Counted from the stretch's first letter, positions 26,571-40,900 are shown. The stretch: 64,000 nt of DNA from Mya arenaria (GCF_026914265.1 NC_069131.1:10680001-10744000); one strand, 5' to 3'. The notes: generated by a model from the sequence alone, not told the origin. Program-made: numbers and translations.

Positions 26571-27330
26571 GGATTTCACACAAGGATCATGTCGGACTGG
26601 TGTTTGTGGAAGGATTTCACACAAGGATCATGTCGGACTGTTGTTTGTGGAAGGATTTTACACAAGGATCATGTCAGACTGGTGTTTGTGGAAGGATTTT
26701 ACACAAGGATCTTGTCGGACTTGTGTTTGTGGAAGGATTTCACACAAGGATCATGTCGGACTGTTATTTGTGGAAGGATTTCACACAAGGATCATGTCAG
26801 ACTGTTGTTTGTGGAAGGATTTTACACAAGGATCATGTCAGACTGGTGTTTGTGGAAGGATTTTACACAAGAATCTTGTCGGACTGGTGTTTGTGGAAGG
26901 ATTTCACACAAGGATCATGTCGGACTGTTGTTTGTGGAAGGATTTTACACAAGGATCATGTCAGACTGGTGTTTGTGGAAGGATTTTACACAAGGATCTT
27001 GTCGGACTTGTGTTTGTGAAAGGATTTCACACAAGGGACATGTCGGACTGGTGTTTGTGGAAGGATTTCACACAAGGGACATGTCGGACTGGTGTTTGTG
27101 GAAGGATTTCACACAAGGGACATGTCGGACTGGTGTTTGTGGAAGGATTTCACACAAGGATCATGTCGGACTGGTGTTTGTGGAAGGATTTTACACAAGG
27201 ATCCTGCCGGACTGGTGTTTGTGGAAGGATTTCACAAAAGGGACATGTCGGACTGGTGTTTGTGGAAGGATTTTACACAAGGATCCTGCCGGACTGGTGT
27301 TTGTGGAAGGATTTCACACAAGGAAATCAT
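26571..27330 (+). repeat. 41-bp minisatellite, ~18 units
   Basis: The unit of 41 bp has the core GGATTTCACACAAGGATCAT and then GTCGGACTGGTGTTTGTGGAA. It is repeated head to tail about 18 times with a few variant positions (CACACAAGG/TTACACAAGG, GATCATGTC/GGACATGTC/GATCCTGCC). The unit has no stop in any forward frame and 41 is not a multiple of three. The array therefore produces three overlapping open frames of about 190-250 codons with a 41-residue period. These are artefacts, not a gene. Confidence 0.9.
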
Positions 27331-28053
27331 AGTAAAAATTTCTGTAGTTTTAAAAGTTAAAAAAAGTTGGTCAAAAGGTCAAAGTCAAGGGCATCCTAGG
27401 ACAACATTGATCAATTTGAACAAACATTCACAATCAATTGTGCTGAGATGGGTGCACGAACACACAAAAAGATTTTCAAACCTTTCCAAATTTATGTTTA
27501 CCAAACCTGTGAACCCTGGGTGTGGCCAGTAATGACACCAGGTGCATAACTTAAACATTCACAACCAATTTTGTTAAGAGGAATGCGCAAACTACAGAAC
27601 TTAAAGCTAAAAAATGGCCTTTGGGCTTTTAACAAGAACAAGGCAGAGTAATTCACAAAATCAACTGCAGAAGCAAAAAGCAAATTGTCTCTCAAAATCC
27701 TAGACTTGCAAATTGTCTCCTTTAACTCTAGACTTGAATTTACATGTACATGTAAACTTGGCTAAAAATAGAATTCGCTCATGCAGACCTGGCTAAAAAT
27801 AGAAAGCATTTCTTTAAAACTTTCATGGCCCATAATCTAGGCATTCATGGGCAGATCTGGCTGGTTTTCGAAAGGAACCGAGCTCTAATGGATATCTAGA
27901 TACTGTACAAGTTTCATCGAGATACAATCAAAACTGAAGACTGTATCGTGTTCACAAGCAATTGTTTACAGACGCACAGACGCACGGATGCACATACTAC
28001 GTACACATTACCATCGCATAAGCTCTTCTGGCCTTTGGCCAGTAGAGCTAAAA
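27331..28053 (+). repeat. Dispersed repeat ending in a hairpin plus GAGCTAA
   Basis: Non-coding sequence ends with the hairpin CTGGCCTTTGGCCAG (28028-28042) followed by TAGAGCTAAAAA. The same hairpin-GAGCTAA ending is found at 34640-34663, 36374-36402 and 60515-60535. The 41-bp minisatellite immediately to the left may be the internal tandem-repeat part of the same element. Confidence 0.5.
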
Positions 28054-29079
28054 ACCTTGACCATAAGTTTAAGTTGATCATCTCCAAACCAACAAATTTG
28101 GCAATAAGACAAACACAAAACAAATATTACAGTAATTGCTAATTTAATAGTAAAATACAAAAACATAATCATTCAAACAAATCTGAAATTCAAAAGCATT
28201 TTACAGCTGCCATCTTAATATTATGCATTTTTATGAGTATCAGTTTAAACAAAATATGAGGCACAGCAATTTCAGTATTTCACCTAATCTGGTTGTCCCC
28301 TTTTTCACCCTCCTCTGAATGTCCCCAAAAAAACTACTGTAATTAAATTAGAAATATTCAATCAAACTTTTAAAGATGCACTCTTACTCCCAAATAATAT
28401 GTACCACAATAAGTACAATTGTTTTAATTTAACGACAATCATGAATACAAATCGAAAACAATGTTTTTTATGAAGTTATTAAAACCATGTTTAAGTGCAG
28501 TAAACATGTTTTTTTCTTCCTAATGAGATGATAGTTGATCTCTGTACAACTTTTAGGACAAACCAGTCATTCAATATTTATGTTTTCAGCTATTTAATAC
28601 ATGGTTACAATCTTGTTATCAGTATTTAATAGTTTCCATAAATGCATCATTTAATAAGAAGTTAAGGGTTTATCACTTAAAATTTATGTTTCTTATGCAT
28701 GTGAATGTATGATTTTAAATAAGCTATTAGATACATGGTTACAATCATGTTATTAGTAATTAATGTTTTCCATAAATGCATTATTTAGTGAGTAGTTACA
28801 AGTTTATCACTTAAAATTTGTTTTTTTACGCATGTGTATGTATTGATTTTAAATAAAAGTGTCACTTTTACTAAGCTAACCCTAGTATAGTACATTTTAA
28901 ACACTGGCTATCCTTTGTATACAAATGAAATAGAATTAGCAAAATAATGAAAATAGTAACTGTTTACTTGAAAATATGACTTGAAAACCAATTGACTTAA
29001 ACACAAACTTAATAATAGAATAACTTAACGCTAACCAATCACATTACATTGTCTGACCACACTTGATGTTATTCAATAA
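28054..29079 (-). other. 3' flank / probable 3' UTR of the nuclear receptor gene
   Basis: No coding sequence. The stretch is clearly homologous to 59030-61217, the 3' flank of the second receptor copy. Shared blocks include AATTTGGCAATAAGACAAAC and TTACATTGTCTGACCACACT. The duplicated segment therefore includes DNA downstream of the stop codon. A polyadenylation site could not be assigned securely. Confidence 0.5.
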
Positions 29080-32000
29080 TCAGGTAATAAATTCTCTTAA
29101 CAATGAGAATTTTTCCTTGAAATGAGGGTTCATATCGTTGAAGACCCCTCTAGTGAACTGAGCGTCGCGTTCTGTCAACGTGCGCAATTCAGTGATAATG
29201 TCCACGATCTTGTAGAGCAGGTTTCCCGTCCCTCCGTGGCGAACATTCAACATGTGTTGTAAACACACAAACAGCTTCTCCTGAATGCTTTCCACTTTGG
29301 CTCTATCCTTCAACTCACACTGATCTGAAATGAAATGGTATACAATAATTGTATGCACACAAAATTATGCATTTATTATATACACACTACTAAACTGCAG
29401 GCAGTGATGAACACAAAAAGAACATTAAACTGTTTTCTACTTAGTGTAATATATAGTGAAGTACAGTTGTATTTCACACTGCTGATGTCACATCATATCT
29501 CATCTCATGCTTCTTTAAAGATTTTAATTTCACTCTGCTAGTACCTTGAAAACTGAATTGGCAAAAATCATAACAAGTCAAAATCGAACTTCCAGATAAA
29601 AATGCACTACTTATTTAGACTTTTCAGAAGTGAAACCCCTTTTTTCATACATTTATATTTTAAACACTTTTATTTCTAACGAACCCATGTGCAATACTGC
29701 ATAAAATGCAAGCAATTATTATTATTACATACAAGAAGGCCACTTATATATATATGACCATCACTGTACATGACTATGGTATGACAAATGTTGAAAAAAA
29801 ATATCATTGATAAAATAAATATATTGATAAAAGGATGAATAAAAGGATGAATATTTGTATAGATTTGTTTGATTCTGTATTATTTATTGTATTTTTTATT
29901 ATTGTTCATTGCGACCAAATGTTCATTCAATAAATTAATTTAATGATGTTGCCATCATGAAATAATGTCATTATAATGCATTTTTGATATATAACTAGTG
30001 TATTACTATCCAAAAATTGTGATGTTACGTCATTAATAAATAACACTGAAAATGAATGCGCTATTTAGCGACACTCTTTGTATTTTTCCGTAATTTTGCT
30101 AAGAAGTATATATGCTATAAATATAATCTACATTGGTTTTATAATCATAGCTTGATAGCTTTTTTAAAAAGCCCCTGAAGGGGACATAGTAGTCCCAGAG
30201 TTTGTGTGTCTGTCTGTAACTTATTGTGTTTTAGCTGTATTTTACTCAATTTCATTCAAAAATTGAGAAAACTTTATAGAACTGCATGGGGAAATTTTGT
30301 TAATTTAACAATGGCTAATTTCACTCTAAAAAAATCAACTGGCCATCAATTCAACAATACCAAATTGGGAATATTTGCCATATTCCCATGACAGCTTTTG
30401 TTTAATCATCAATTTTAAACTTCATGTAAAATAATACTTTATCCTATTACTAGAAGCTTCATATATATACCTGGGCACATTGCTACGATGCCCCTTAGAA
30501 TAGCCTCCTCCTGTAGTGAGAGTCCCAATGCATTCAGCCGAACAGCCATCTTGTATCTTAACTTGATAATGTCTATTGGGAAAAAGCGCTCGAGCTCGCT
30601 CAGGTGAAATGTCCGACCCCATGGAGTGACCACTACTTCAGTGGACTTGTTAACGTTGACCAGCATTTGCTTGTAGGCACTTATAACGGTGCTTTCAAAT
30701 CTGGTAACTAAAATAGATGGATTTTAACTATTAATCATTATTAAAGGAAAAGAAAAACATCTACACATTTATGATAAACACTGTTTTGGGCCACCTAAAT
30801 CAAGTATTGACCTTCATACAAATACCATGAAATATAATTTGTGATAATAACTACAATTAAGTAAACATGCCACCATTTTAGATACACAAACAGTAAACTC
30901 CTGATAAAATGATTATGAATATATTAAAACTCTGGATATAATGAACAAATATTTCTGGCCCGATTTTCAACAGTCTTTATTCAATATTAAAGAAATGAAT
31001 GTGGTATAACATAGTGATTCTCTGAATATAACGAAACCCCGGAATAAAAGGAATGATTTTTTCTTGCCCAAAAGTGAAAATTGTGCAGTGAAACTTATGT
31101 TTATGGCAAACTGTTTTTTTTTACCAAAAACAAAGTGAAAAATGGTGTGTTGTTGTTATTGTTTTATCATTTCACGGAACTACTTAGAGTAATTTAGTAT
31201 AAAACAAGAGTTGTCACCAGAGTGACAAATACCCCCAAATGCTGAAAACTATTTCTTTGGAAAGAGGCCATCACTCCGAGGTCTTTGTTCACTGCATTTT
31301 CACTCATCGGGCTTGACCAAAGTATGTTTTATAATTAAAATTCATCAAGTAAATTTGAAGTTACCCTGCTGACAAGAAAAAATTAACAAATAACTCTGTG
31401 ATTAACTGAAATAGAGTTATGGTTATTGCACACTGCACTTCCTCTCATTGTACTTCACCATTGTATGAAGATTAATAAATTCCATTGAGTAGTTTACAAG
31501 TAATGCTCCAGACAATTCTTATACTTCTGGATGACCTGAAACTGCTACATTGAAACCTTCAAAAAAATTTAGTCTTGTGCTTAACAAGATAGGCTAAAGC
31601 ATTAACAATGAAGAGTTTCAAGTGGAGGTTTTCATTAGGGCTGTGCTACCTTAATATGTATGAAGGAGTATGGTGCTTGTGCACTGCGCATCCTCACATT
31701 GCCATTTATCTATATACCAAGTTTTATTTCAGTCCCATCAGTAGTCTTAAAGTTATGCTCCAGTCAAAGAAAAGTAACAAAGGACAATAACTTTTAAGTA
31801 ATTATCTTCAATAGAGTTATGGTTCTTGTATTCTGCAATTCCTCTCATTATGTTTTATCATCATATGATGTTTAATTAAATTCCATCCAAAAGTTTTTTA
31901 GTTATCAGGACAAGGAAATTTGCAATTGACCGGCCAACTGACGAACTGCATGGTGACTCCAATAAACATTGTACATTAAAAACCTTGTTGGTCAGGGTAT

Positions 32001-34911
32001 TGTAATAAACCTACTTTGTCAAATCAGAAAATTACATGAATTCTTTTTTAAAAATATTGGTGATAATCATGTTATCAGTCAACAATAGCCAAATGTTATT
32101 TGATTGGTCAAAATTATTCTAATAATTACTATCAACCAATCAACTAAGCACATGCACCTCTCACAATGGCACCCCTGGTTCGATTCCCAACCTGGGTGCT
32201 TGTGAGTTTGGTTAATGGTCAACAAGCCAGACAAAAGGGTTTTCTCCAGGTACTCTGGTTTCCCCCACAACACAAGACTACACTCTCCGCAACATCGTGC
32301 CAACGAGAGTCACTTAGTATAAGTTATCATAACTTATTTCAATATCGTTGACAAATATATAATGGTTAAACTAACCAATCAACGCATTTTAATATGCAAA
32401 CCAGCCTAAAGACAAAAACATTTTATTTAGATGCAAGCACAATCATACAGCTTTTGATCATCTAAATGGTCTTCATAGCATGCACAAACACATGAAAAAA
32501 TTAACATGGTTATTTAAGGAATGAAAAGTAATTTGCGTGATTGATGTCTTTATCAGGGTAAGAATACAGTTGGGCTGGTTAAAGTGTTAAAGAGTCCAAG
32601 GTCTCTACACATACTTTTTCCAGCCCAACTGTGTTCATCTCCCAGATAATGACATTAATAACGCAATCCGTATATTTCTACACCATTAGTTCATAATAGT
32701 TCATTTCCAGAATTGTTCAAAAAATGTCAGACATTGTTTCTATGAGGTGGTCATAGTAATACATTGGATTATACAAGTGTGTGCTATTAATTTAGTTTAT
32801 TTAGCTCAATTGTATAGAGTGCTTACTTAGAACAGCCTCAAGTCCACTTCCAGGGTCAGATTCACTGGTACTGAGTGTCTATGTAACTTAAGAGGCAGCG
32901 AGTAAGTTCCCTGACTGGGGAGCTACTAATTTGACAAGTATATTTGATATAATCTATTTACTGGCCAATTGATTGATGGTATGTAAACCATCATCATGTT
33001 TATTTAATGAAAGTTCACCTTTGATTAATGATGCCTGGTCGTCCAAACACAAATCCTTGAAACCAGGTATGGCTTTTGCAAACGCCACTATGAATGCTAT
33101 TCTCTTCTGGAAAAATTCCAGAGCAGCTTCAATTTCCCCATGACGGCCATCGATATCAATTCCTGAAAGATAAAAGTTTCCCAAATGTGCTGATTGCATT
33201 TTAATATGCTGAGCTTGATCAAGTTAACCAGCGCCTTATTTGAGTTAAACTGCCTGCATATAAAACAACCATGTTATTCTTATTGAGCTTGTTATTGAGT
33301 CAACCTTCTCAAGAATTGCTAAGAAATCAGGGCCTGACTTAAAACTGCACTCACACAGATAGACCATTTTTAAAACTCTTTTTTTATTTTTTTGTCTTGG
33401 AAAGAACCAATGTTTACGTAAATATTTGTAAACCAATGATAAAACATGGCTGACAAAAGATCAGGTCACAGCTTTTCGTATTTCTGTATTAAAAATTGGC
33501 TGGTTCCAAGACAAAAAAAAGTTGTTAAAACATTCAATTTGTGAGAGTGCAGCTTTAAGACGTTTATGAATACCGGCCCTGGTTTGAAGCAAATCCTCCA
33601 GATGGTGAAAGAGTAGTTTAGATAACACTACAGTTTTAGTATGCATATCACATATGAGTCTCATATGGACAGAGAGAACCCATTGTTACTACAAAGAAGC
33701 TTTTTTTGAGTAACATGCTTGCAAAGAGGTCGACGTAAATAAACTCAACAACCTCCCCACAAAGACTGGGCCAAATATGTTTGATGTTCCGATAGAATCA
33801 AAATGGTAGAAAATTAATAAAGCTTACTTGTCTGATTACAAATAACACCATATAAGTTTTATCAGACAAAAATCTTACAACAATCTAACTTCTAGTATGT
33901 CTCTGTTATTTAGTTTTCACACATGTGTATTATATTAAACACGAAAGTACCTGTTGCCTTATAAAACTCTGCAAACTCGGCCCGGGAAATTGCTCTCATT
34001 TCCCCGAACAGCTGTGTCTTCAATTTGTACTTCTCCTGAAATAACAAAAAACACACTCGGTGAACATCATCAATGGAAAGTCGTCTGGACCTAGATAAAA
34101 TGTCTTATATCCATAAACATTAGGAAGATTATTCAGTTTAGGTGAACAATAAACAAGAGGGCCATGATGGTCCTAGATCGCTTACCTGTAAAACAGTCTA
34201 AACTGTTGTGTTAACAAGGTTTTTTCCATATTCTGGCTCTGTGACCTAGTTTTTGACCCCAAATGACCCATATTCAAACTTGACTTAAATTATCAAAACA
34301 ACCTCTCTGACAAGATTTTGACACCAGATGTCTCATATTAAAACTTGAGCTAGAAATCATTAAAACAACCTTTCTGATAAATTTTCAAGATATTTGGGCT
34401 GATAATGTTACCTCTAGAGTTTTTACTAGGTTTTTCTATATTTGGGCTCTGTGACCTAGATTCTGACCACAGATGACCCATATTCGAACTTGAGCAAGAA
34501 ATCACCGAAAAAAACTTTCTGACAATTTTTCAGGATATTTGGGCTAAAAAATGATACCTCTAGAGTATTAACAAACTGTGGACGACAGACAACAGACGAC
34601 TGACAACAGACATTCATCAATTCTATTAGCTTACCCTCAGCCTACGGCTAGGTGAGCTAATAAAAATCATCAATCAATTACCTTTGACATACTGACCTCA
34701 CAAAAAATAGGGGTCACCAGCTGGCATCCTTCTGATGTCACAAACTAAATGGGTCATCAAAGGACACACCCAAATATAACTACAGAGAATTTTTTTATAT
34801 AGTTACCAGGTACTCAGCCTGCCTCCTCTTGATCTCATCAGCTGATCGTTCTGGGATCACCCCTGTGCTCTGGTGAGCCTCTGTAACTATCTTAACTGTT
34901 GTATCAATCTC
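29080..34911 (-). CDS. Receptor exons 6-10: ligand-binding domain
   Basis: Exon 6 (34807-34911) encodes EIDTTVKIVTEAHQSTG, resembling helix 1 of NR1 receptors. Exon 7 (33951-34035) encodes a linker. Exon 8 (33019-33162) carries the helix 3-5 signature with FAKAIPGFKDLCLDDQASLIK. Exon 9 (30471-30707) covers helices 6-9. Exon 10 (29080-29324) covers helices 10-12 and the AF-2-like LLREFI before the stop. The introns hold dispersed repeats (31203-31975, 33339-33558, 34150-34663, 30165-30405). Confidence 0.88.
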
Positions 34912-37900
34912 CTGAAAGGTTTGCAGAATAACATCATATCAAGTGTGTATAGAAAAATCCTTCAAGCAAGAACCGGCAATCCCCATCATGGCCAACTGTT
35001 GCTGAACTAACAGAAGTTATATAAACATCACTTCGCTTGATATCAGCATTCTAATAAAGAACTTTCATTGCAAAAGATAAACCCAACATAAACATGGTTG
35101 GTAGATGGTTGGTAGTTTTTAAATATGAGTACACATAAACTAAAAATACACTAGACAAAACATACAAGAGAAGCTAACATACTTTCAGTGTCATCCCAGA
35201 TTTTAGGTAAGATGGAGTATTGGAGATGGATGCCACTGGCCGACCCTGTGATCCTGAGGGTTCTAGGGAGGCGATGGAGGAGGTTGGGCTGAGAGCGTAG
35301 TCTGAATCTAGGGCAGACGAGGAGGTGGCAGATGATATAGGGGATGACAGTTCAACTGAAATAAGTGGGTAAGTATTTAACTATGAATAATAATTAATGA
35401 GCTTGTCTGTGTCCTAAAAGCAAATACAGATCAGTCATTGTCATATTGTTTATCGCCTTATTTCCAATCATACTAATTGTATTGTAAAGACACTTTCTGC
35501 TATTTAATCAATGGACAAGTTGATTTCCATTCTCTCCGTCACTCGTGTATTTTTTAAGCATGCAAATATCTACCGTTGGATAGTGGACTGGTTTGTGAAA
35601 TCGCCTGGGAAAAAGCGATCTCAATCAAGCTTCTCGCGGCCTGAGTTTCATCTGTGTTGCAACCACTTGGTCCTGGTTGTGGATCTTGGACATTTAAAAT
35701 GTCTCCTTGGGACTCTTCAGGAGGTTGTGGACTGGTCACAAGGTTCACCGGACTGTTGTCTGCTCCGTCGGCTTGACTGGTTCTTTCTCTGGACTCCAGG
35801 CTTTTTACTTGTTTGATATTGCTTGTTTTATGGCTGATTGTATATCTTCCAATTTTGATTGCTGAAATGAATAGTTTAAATTGATTTATATTCTATTTGA
35901 TTATAACATGACTTCCTTGGTGTATCCATTTCAGTTTATTTGTGTGTTTTTTATATTCAAATTAATATTACAAAATATATTTTGCAGCAAAACATCAGTA
36001 TGTACTTTTCTTAAAGAGAATGATAATTGATTAGATGGATTTAAAGCTGAACTCTCACAGATCGACTATTCAACAACTTTTTTTTTTTTGTCTTGGAATG
36101 AGCATTTTTTGCATAAATATCTGCAAACCAATGATATAAGATTGCTGACAAAAAATCAGATCGTAGATTTTTGTATTTCAGTTCGAAAATTAATCTTGTA
36201 TGGCTTAAACCGTTACTAAAGGTTTAAGAAACTAGAACTCCGCAAGTCGGATGTGTCGCCTGACGAATTATTTACTTCATTGAATTTGGCCGGGTAGTTT
36301 CAGAGGAGATGTTCTTTAAGCAATTGTTGACGGACGGACGACGGACAAAGACCAATCACAATAGCTCACCTTGAGCACTTCGTGCTCTGGTGAGCTAAAA
36401 AAGTGTGCAAGGTAAAGTTAAACATGAAAATAAACAAAGGGCAATAACTCTAATATGGAAGCAAGAGATACAGATCTATCTATCTATAAAGTTTTAAGTT
36501 GATAACTCTTATAGTTTTCGAGAAAATTTAAGCTTGAAAATTAACAAAGGGCAATAACTCTAAACATATAGATGCAAGAGTTACGGTTTGCGTGCACTGC
36601 ACTTTCCCTCAATCAGATATACCTACGGAATAAGTTTCTGGTTGATACCTCCTATAGTTTACGAGATATGCCACGGACAAAACCTAAGCATGAAAATTAA
36701 CAAAGGGCAATAACTCTAAGAATATGACAGCAAGAGTTACAGTTCTTGTGCACTGCGCTTGCCCTTAATAAGATCTATCTAGCTATGAAGTCTCAAGTTG
36801 ATACCTCTTATATTCTTCAAGATATCCCCGGGACAAAACTTTAAGCATGAAAATTAACAAAGGGCGATAACTCTAAACATATAGATGCAAGAGTTACGGT
36901 TTCTGTGCACTGCACTTTCCCTCAATCAGATATACCTACGTAATAAGTTTCAGGTTGATACCTCCTATAGTTTACGAGATATGCCACGGACAAAACCTAA
37001 GCAAGAAAATTAACAAAGGGCAATAACTCTAAGAATATGGCAGCAAGTGTAACGGTTCTTGTGCACTGCACTTGCCCTCAATGAGATCTATCTAGCTATG
37101 AAGTTTCAAGTTGATACCTCTTATATTCTTCAAGATATAACCCGGACAAAACTTTAAGCATGAAAATTAACAAAGGGCAATAACTTTAAAACTAAGAAAG
37201 CAAGAGTAACTGTTATTGTGCACTGCACTTGCCCTCCATGAGTTCTATCTACATATGAAGTTTCAAGTTGATAACTCTTATATTCTACAAGATATGCCCC
37301 GGACAAAACTTTAAGCATGAAAAATAACAAAGGGCAATAACTCTAAAAATATGGAAGCAAGAGTAACAGTTGTTGTGCACTGCACTTGCCCTCAACTAGA
37401 TCTATCTACATATGAAATTTCAAGTTGATACCACTAATAGTTTAGGAGATATACCCCAGACAAGCGAAAATGGGACGCGGACACTGCCGCCGCCACCGAC
37501 GCCGCCGACAAAAGTAACCCCTATATGTCGTCTTTTCAGGTGACACAAAAAGCATAAAACAATATTTTTTTAACTTCAATATAAAAATCTGCGATCTGAT
37601 TTTTTGTCAGCAGTCTTATATAACCAGTTTCCATGGATTTGTGGCAAAAGTGGCTCGTTCCAAGACAAAAATAAAAAAATTGTCAAAACGTTTAATCTGT
37701 GAGCTTATAAAGAAACCCATGTTAGTTATACATTTACCAAGAAGATGTTATTCATTTCATAAACAAAATTTCATGAACATAGGATAACTAAAAATATGTA
37801 AAAATGAGGAACATTTATATTGATTACCTTACATTTTTTATAAAAAAAGGATAATTATGAACACAAAATAATTGGAGTTTGATTTAGATTAGTATTTTTG

Positions 37901-40900
37901 TGAAAAAACTATAGAAACAACGAACGAATGTAAATCCTTGCTATTCTCATGCTGCTTCATTACATCCTTTATCAATGCAATTTCTTTCTCTTTACTATGT
38001 CTAATTAGCATGTATTTTCTGTACCGATTAATTTTTTTTTTTTTTTTAATACTTTGAGTTTGAACCAAAAATGTACAATTTGATCAGGGGAAAGCAGTAA
38101 TTGCTGTGTGTTTTTCATTGCTGAATATTCCAAAGCTGATATTTTTTAATGTTCAGTCTAAAATTAATATAACTATTTTTAAGAATTGATTCAGTCTTTT
38201 CCATAGAGGTTGCATTTTTGAGCACTCCCAGAAAAGATGTTCCAGTGTTTCAATATTTGACAAAGGTCGCACAAACTTCTTTCACTTTTGTACATTTATA
38301 AAGGAATTTATTACATGGAATGTTTCGGTGTAAACATTTATATTTAAAACTTCTTATGTTTATGTCATAAGAACATCTTTATGTATTCAGATTTATATTT
38401 TCCCATTATTTATCTGCTTTTGGCATAATTGCATTTAAATATAGTTTGTGTACCCGCTTCTGTTTAATTAATACACATGTGCAAGTTAAGGAAGTAGTCT
38501 TTGAATATAGAAACTTATGGGGAGGATTAAAATGCTTTAATTTGCTAAATACTGATTTTGAGTCATTCACACAATTTGATTATTGTCGGAAGATTATAAA
38601 CATCTTCCATGGCGGCTCGTGTAATATAGGTATATTCCAACCCAAGCATAGTTTTTTTTTGCGGAAACAAGGTTTACCGAGTGTAAGATAGGTATGTCCC
38701 AACCCGAGCATAGGGTCTTTTGTAGAAACAACGTTAACCGAGTTTCCACTGAACACCCTGCGTGAGGGTTGGGTTGAACCTATCTTACACAAGCGGCCAT
38801 TGGTAGATGCTTTTTCTCCCATCTCAGTTAAACAAAATAAAGTTGAAATGTATTTTTTCACTGGAACTCTATGTGAGTAGTGAAAATAATTGGCGTATAG
38901 ATATGTTATAATTTGTGGTTGTCATGGATATGCACACAGTTATTCAAACAGTCATATCGTTATTTAGATTGTTATGAGGAGGGTGTAGCATTTTAGAGTT
39001 AGTCTATTATAATTACCGTTTTTGGACATGCCGACAGTGAGGCATCGTTCATAGCGACAGGCTGGGCAGCCGTTTTTGTAGGGACCCTGTTTCCATATTT
39101 CCTGCTCGCCATGGCAGCATTTACACCTGAAGTAACAAGAATAATAATTAGTTGTAATGTTTTAGAATTGTTCATATGGGTACCATGGTATTGATAATGG
39201 TAACCTAGCAACAACAATCATTTGTTAACATGGAAGTTATTCATCATCAGTGACAACTTTTGCCTAATAAGAATATACCCCGGTAGTATTGATTTTTTCA
39301 CCCCCAGTCTCCATACATGCCATATCTGAGAGAGGTCTGGATTTTGGTCTGAATTCCAGAGGATTTTGATATTATATTACACCAGGGGATTTTCATGCAG
39401 CGAAATTTTGCGCAATATCTACATTTATGATATAAGAATAAATACAGAAACACACTCTAATTACCATAATTGTTGGGCTCATCATGGTCCTTCATGGATT
39501 TTCACACTAATAATATAATGGATGCTTTCCACTGTCAACCTTGAGCTAGTTTTAAAAAAAGGGTTTTTTAATTCCAGGGGATATGGATCCCCTGCTGGGT
39601 GGATTATTTCCCCGCTGGGGGATATGGCATGTATGAGTTCATGAAAAACAATAAATTTAAGGCAACAAAAACTATGAAATGTATAAGCAATATTTAAGCT
39701 ACATATTGTATTTGTAAATATAATATTGAATGCAGTACAATAAAAGCCCTAGCAAACATTACACAATACATGTACATACATTTGAAAACTACTAGTGCAA
39801 ATTATTGAGAACGGATCAAGTAAAAAAAATAATTTCAGAACAAACTTTGTTATTATAGCATATTTCAATACATTTATATTGATGTACTATATAAACAATA
39901 CAATTGTAACAAAAACACAAACATCAGTGTATAACATTATCTGATATGTATTTTACTGAGTTGTTGCTAAACAGTAAAACCAACTAATGCACCAGTCAAT
40001 TGTAACCACGCCCCTCCCTAGGTTTGGTGGTATACCGGGGATAGCCAGGGAAATGGGCCGTGTTTTTATCTTTCAGGTGGCCCCGCAGTGCCGGATGATT
40101 GCGGTGGTTTTGTCTTCGCTTTAAATATAGCGAGGAGTGGGCCTTACCAAGGGTTGGGTGGAACGAAAGTCGAAGTCCCAGCTTTTCCCCGTACCTGGGG
40201 GGGCCGTGGTTACAATTGACTGGTGCATAAGGAAAAGCTATTTTCCTACTCAATTCTGTAAATCTAGATATTTTATGTTCACATATCTCTATTTTCAATG
40301 TGTTGGCTGTCATATTTTTGATATTCTATTCACTTATGGGAGTATGTCATATAGTAATTCGCTGAAGGGTATGTCGTATAGTATTCATGTAAAATTTTGA
40401 CGTATATTAATTCATCAAAAAGTATGATGTATGTTAATTTACAGAAACAGTGAAAAAAAATTTTTTTTTCACTGATAGATTTCTTCAAACCTTGGAACGC
40501 AATATAATAATTATACTGGTTAAACAAAGCGTTAAATATAATATATTGATAAGTTGTTAATCAGTATTAAAGCTGCACTCTCACAGATTTACCATTTTTA
40601 CAACTTTTTTATTTATTGTCTTTGAAAGAGCAAATTAATGACAGAAGATTGCTGACAAAAATTCAGATCGTAGATTTTCATATTTCCATTTGGTTATGAC
40701 TGTTTTTGAACTTAGATATAAAAATCTGAATTCTATTTTTTTAGCCAGCAGTCTTATTTAACTGGTTTCCATGGATTTTCGCAAAAATTGGCTCGATCCA
40801 AGACAAAAAATAAAAAAAGTTGCCAAAATATTCAATCTGTGAGAGTGCAGCTTTAAAAAGATACAAAAGAGAAAACGTACTTGTAGTCCACCTCTTTCTT

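Noticed and set aside
26456..27532. Overlapping plus-strand open frames of 146-247 codons rich in CLWKDFTQGSC-like repeats
   Set aside because: They are the three reading frames of a 41-bp tandem repeat with no stop codon, with no start context, splice signals or domain. They are a minisatellite artefact.
32568..32630. Short inverted repeat CAGTTGGGCTGG ... CCAGCCCAACTG in receptor intron 8
   Set aside because: The 12-bp arms about 40 bp apart are real, but too small and isolated to call as an element or regulatory hairpin.
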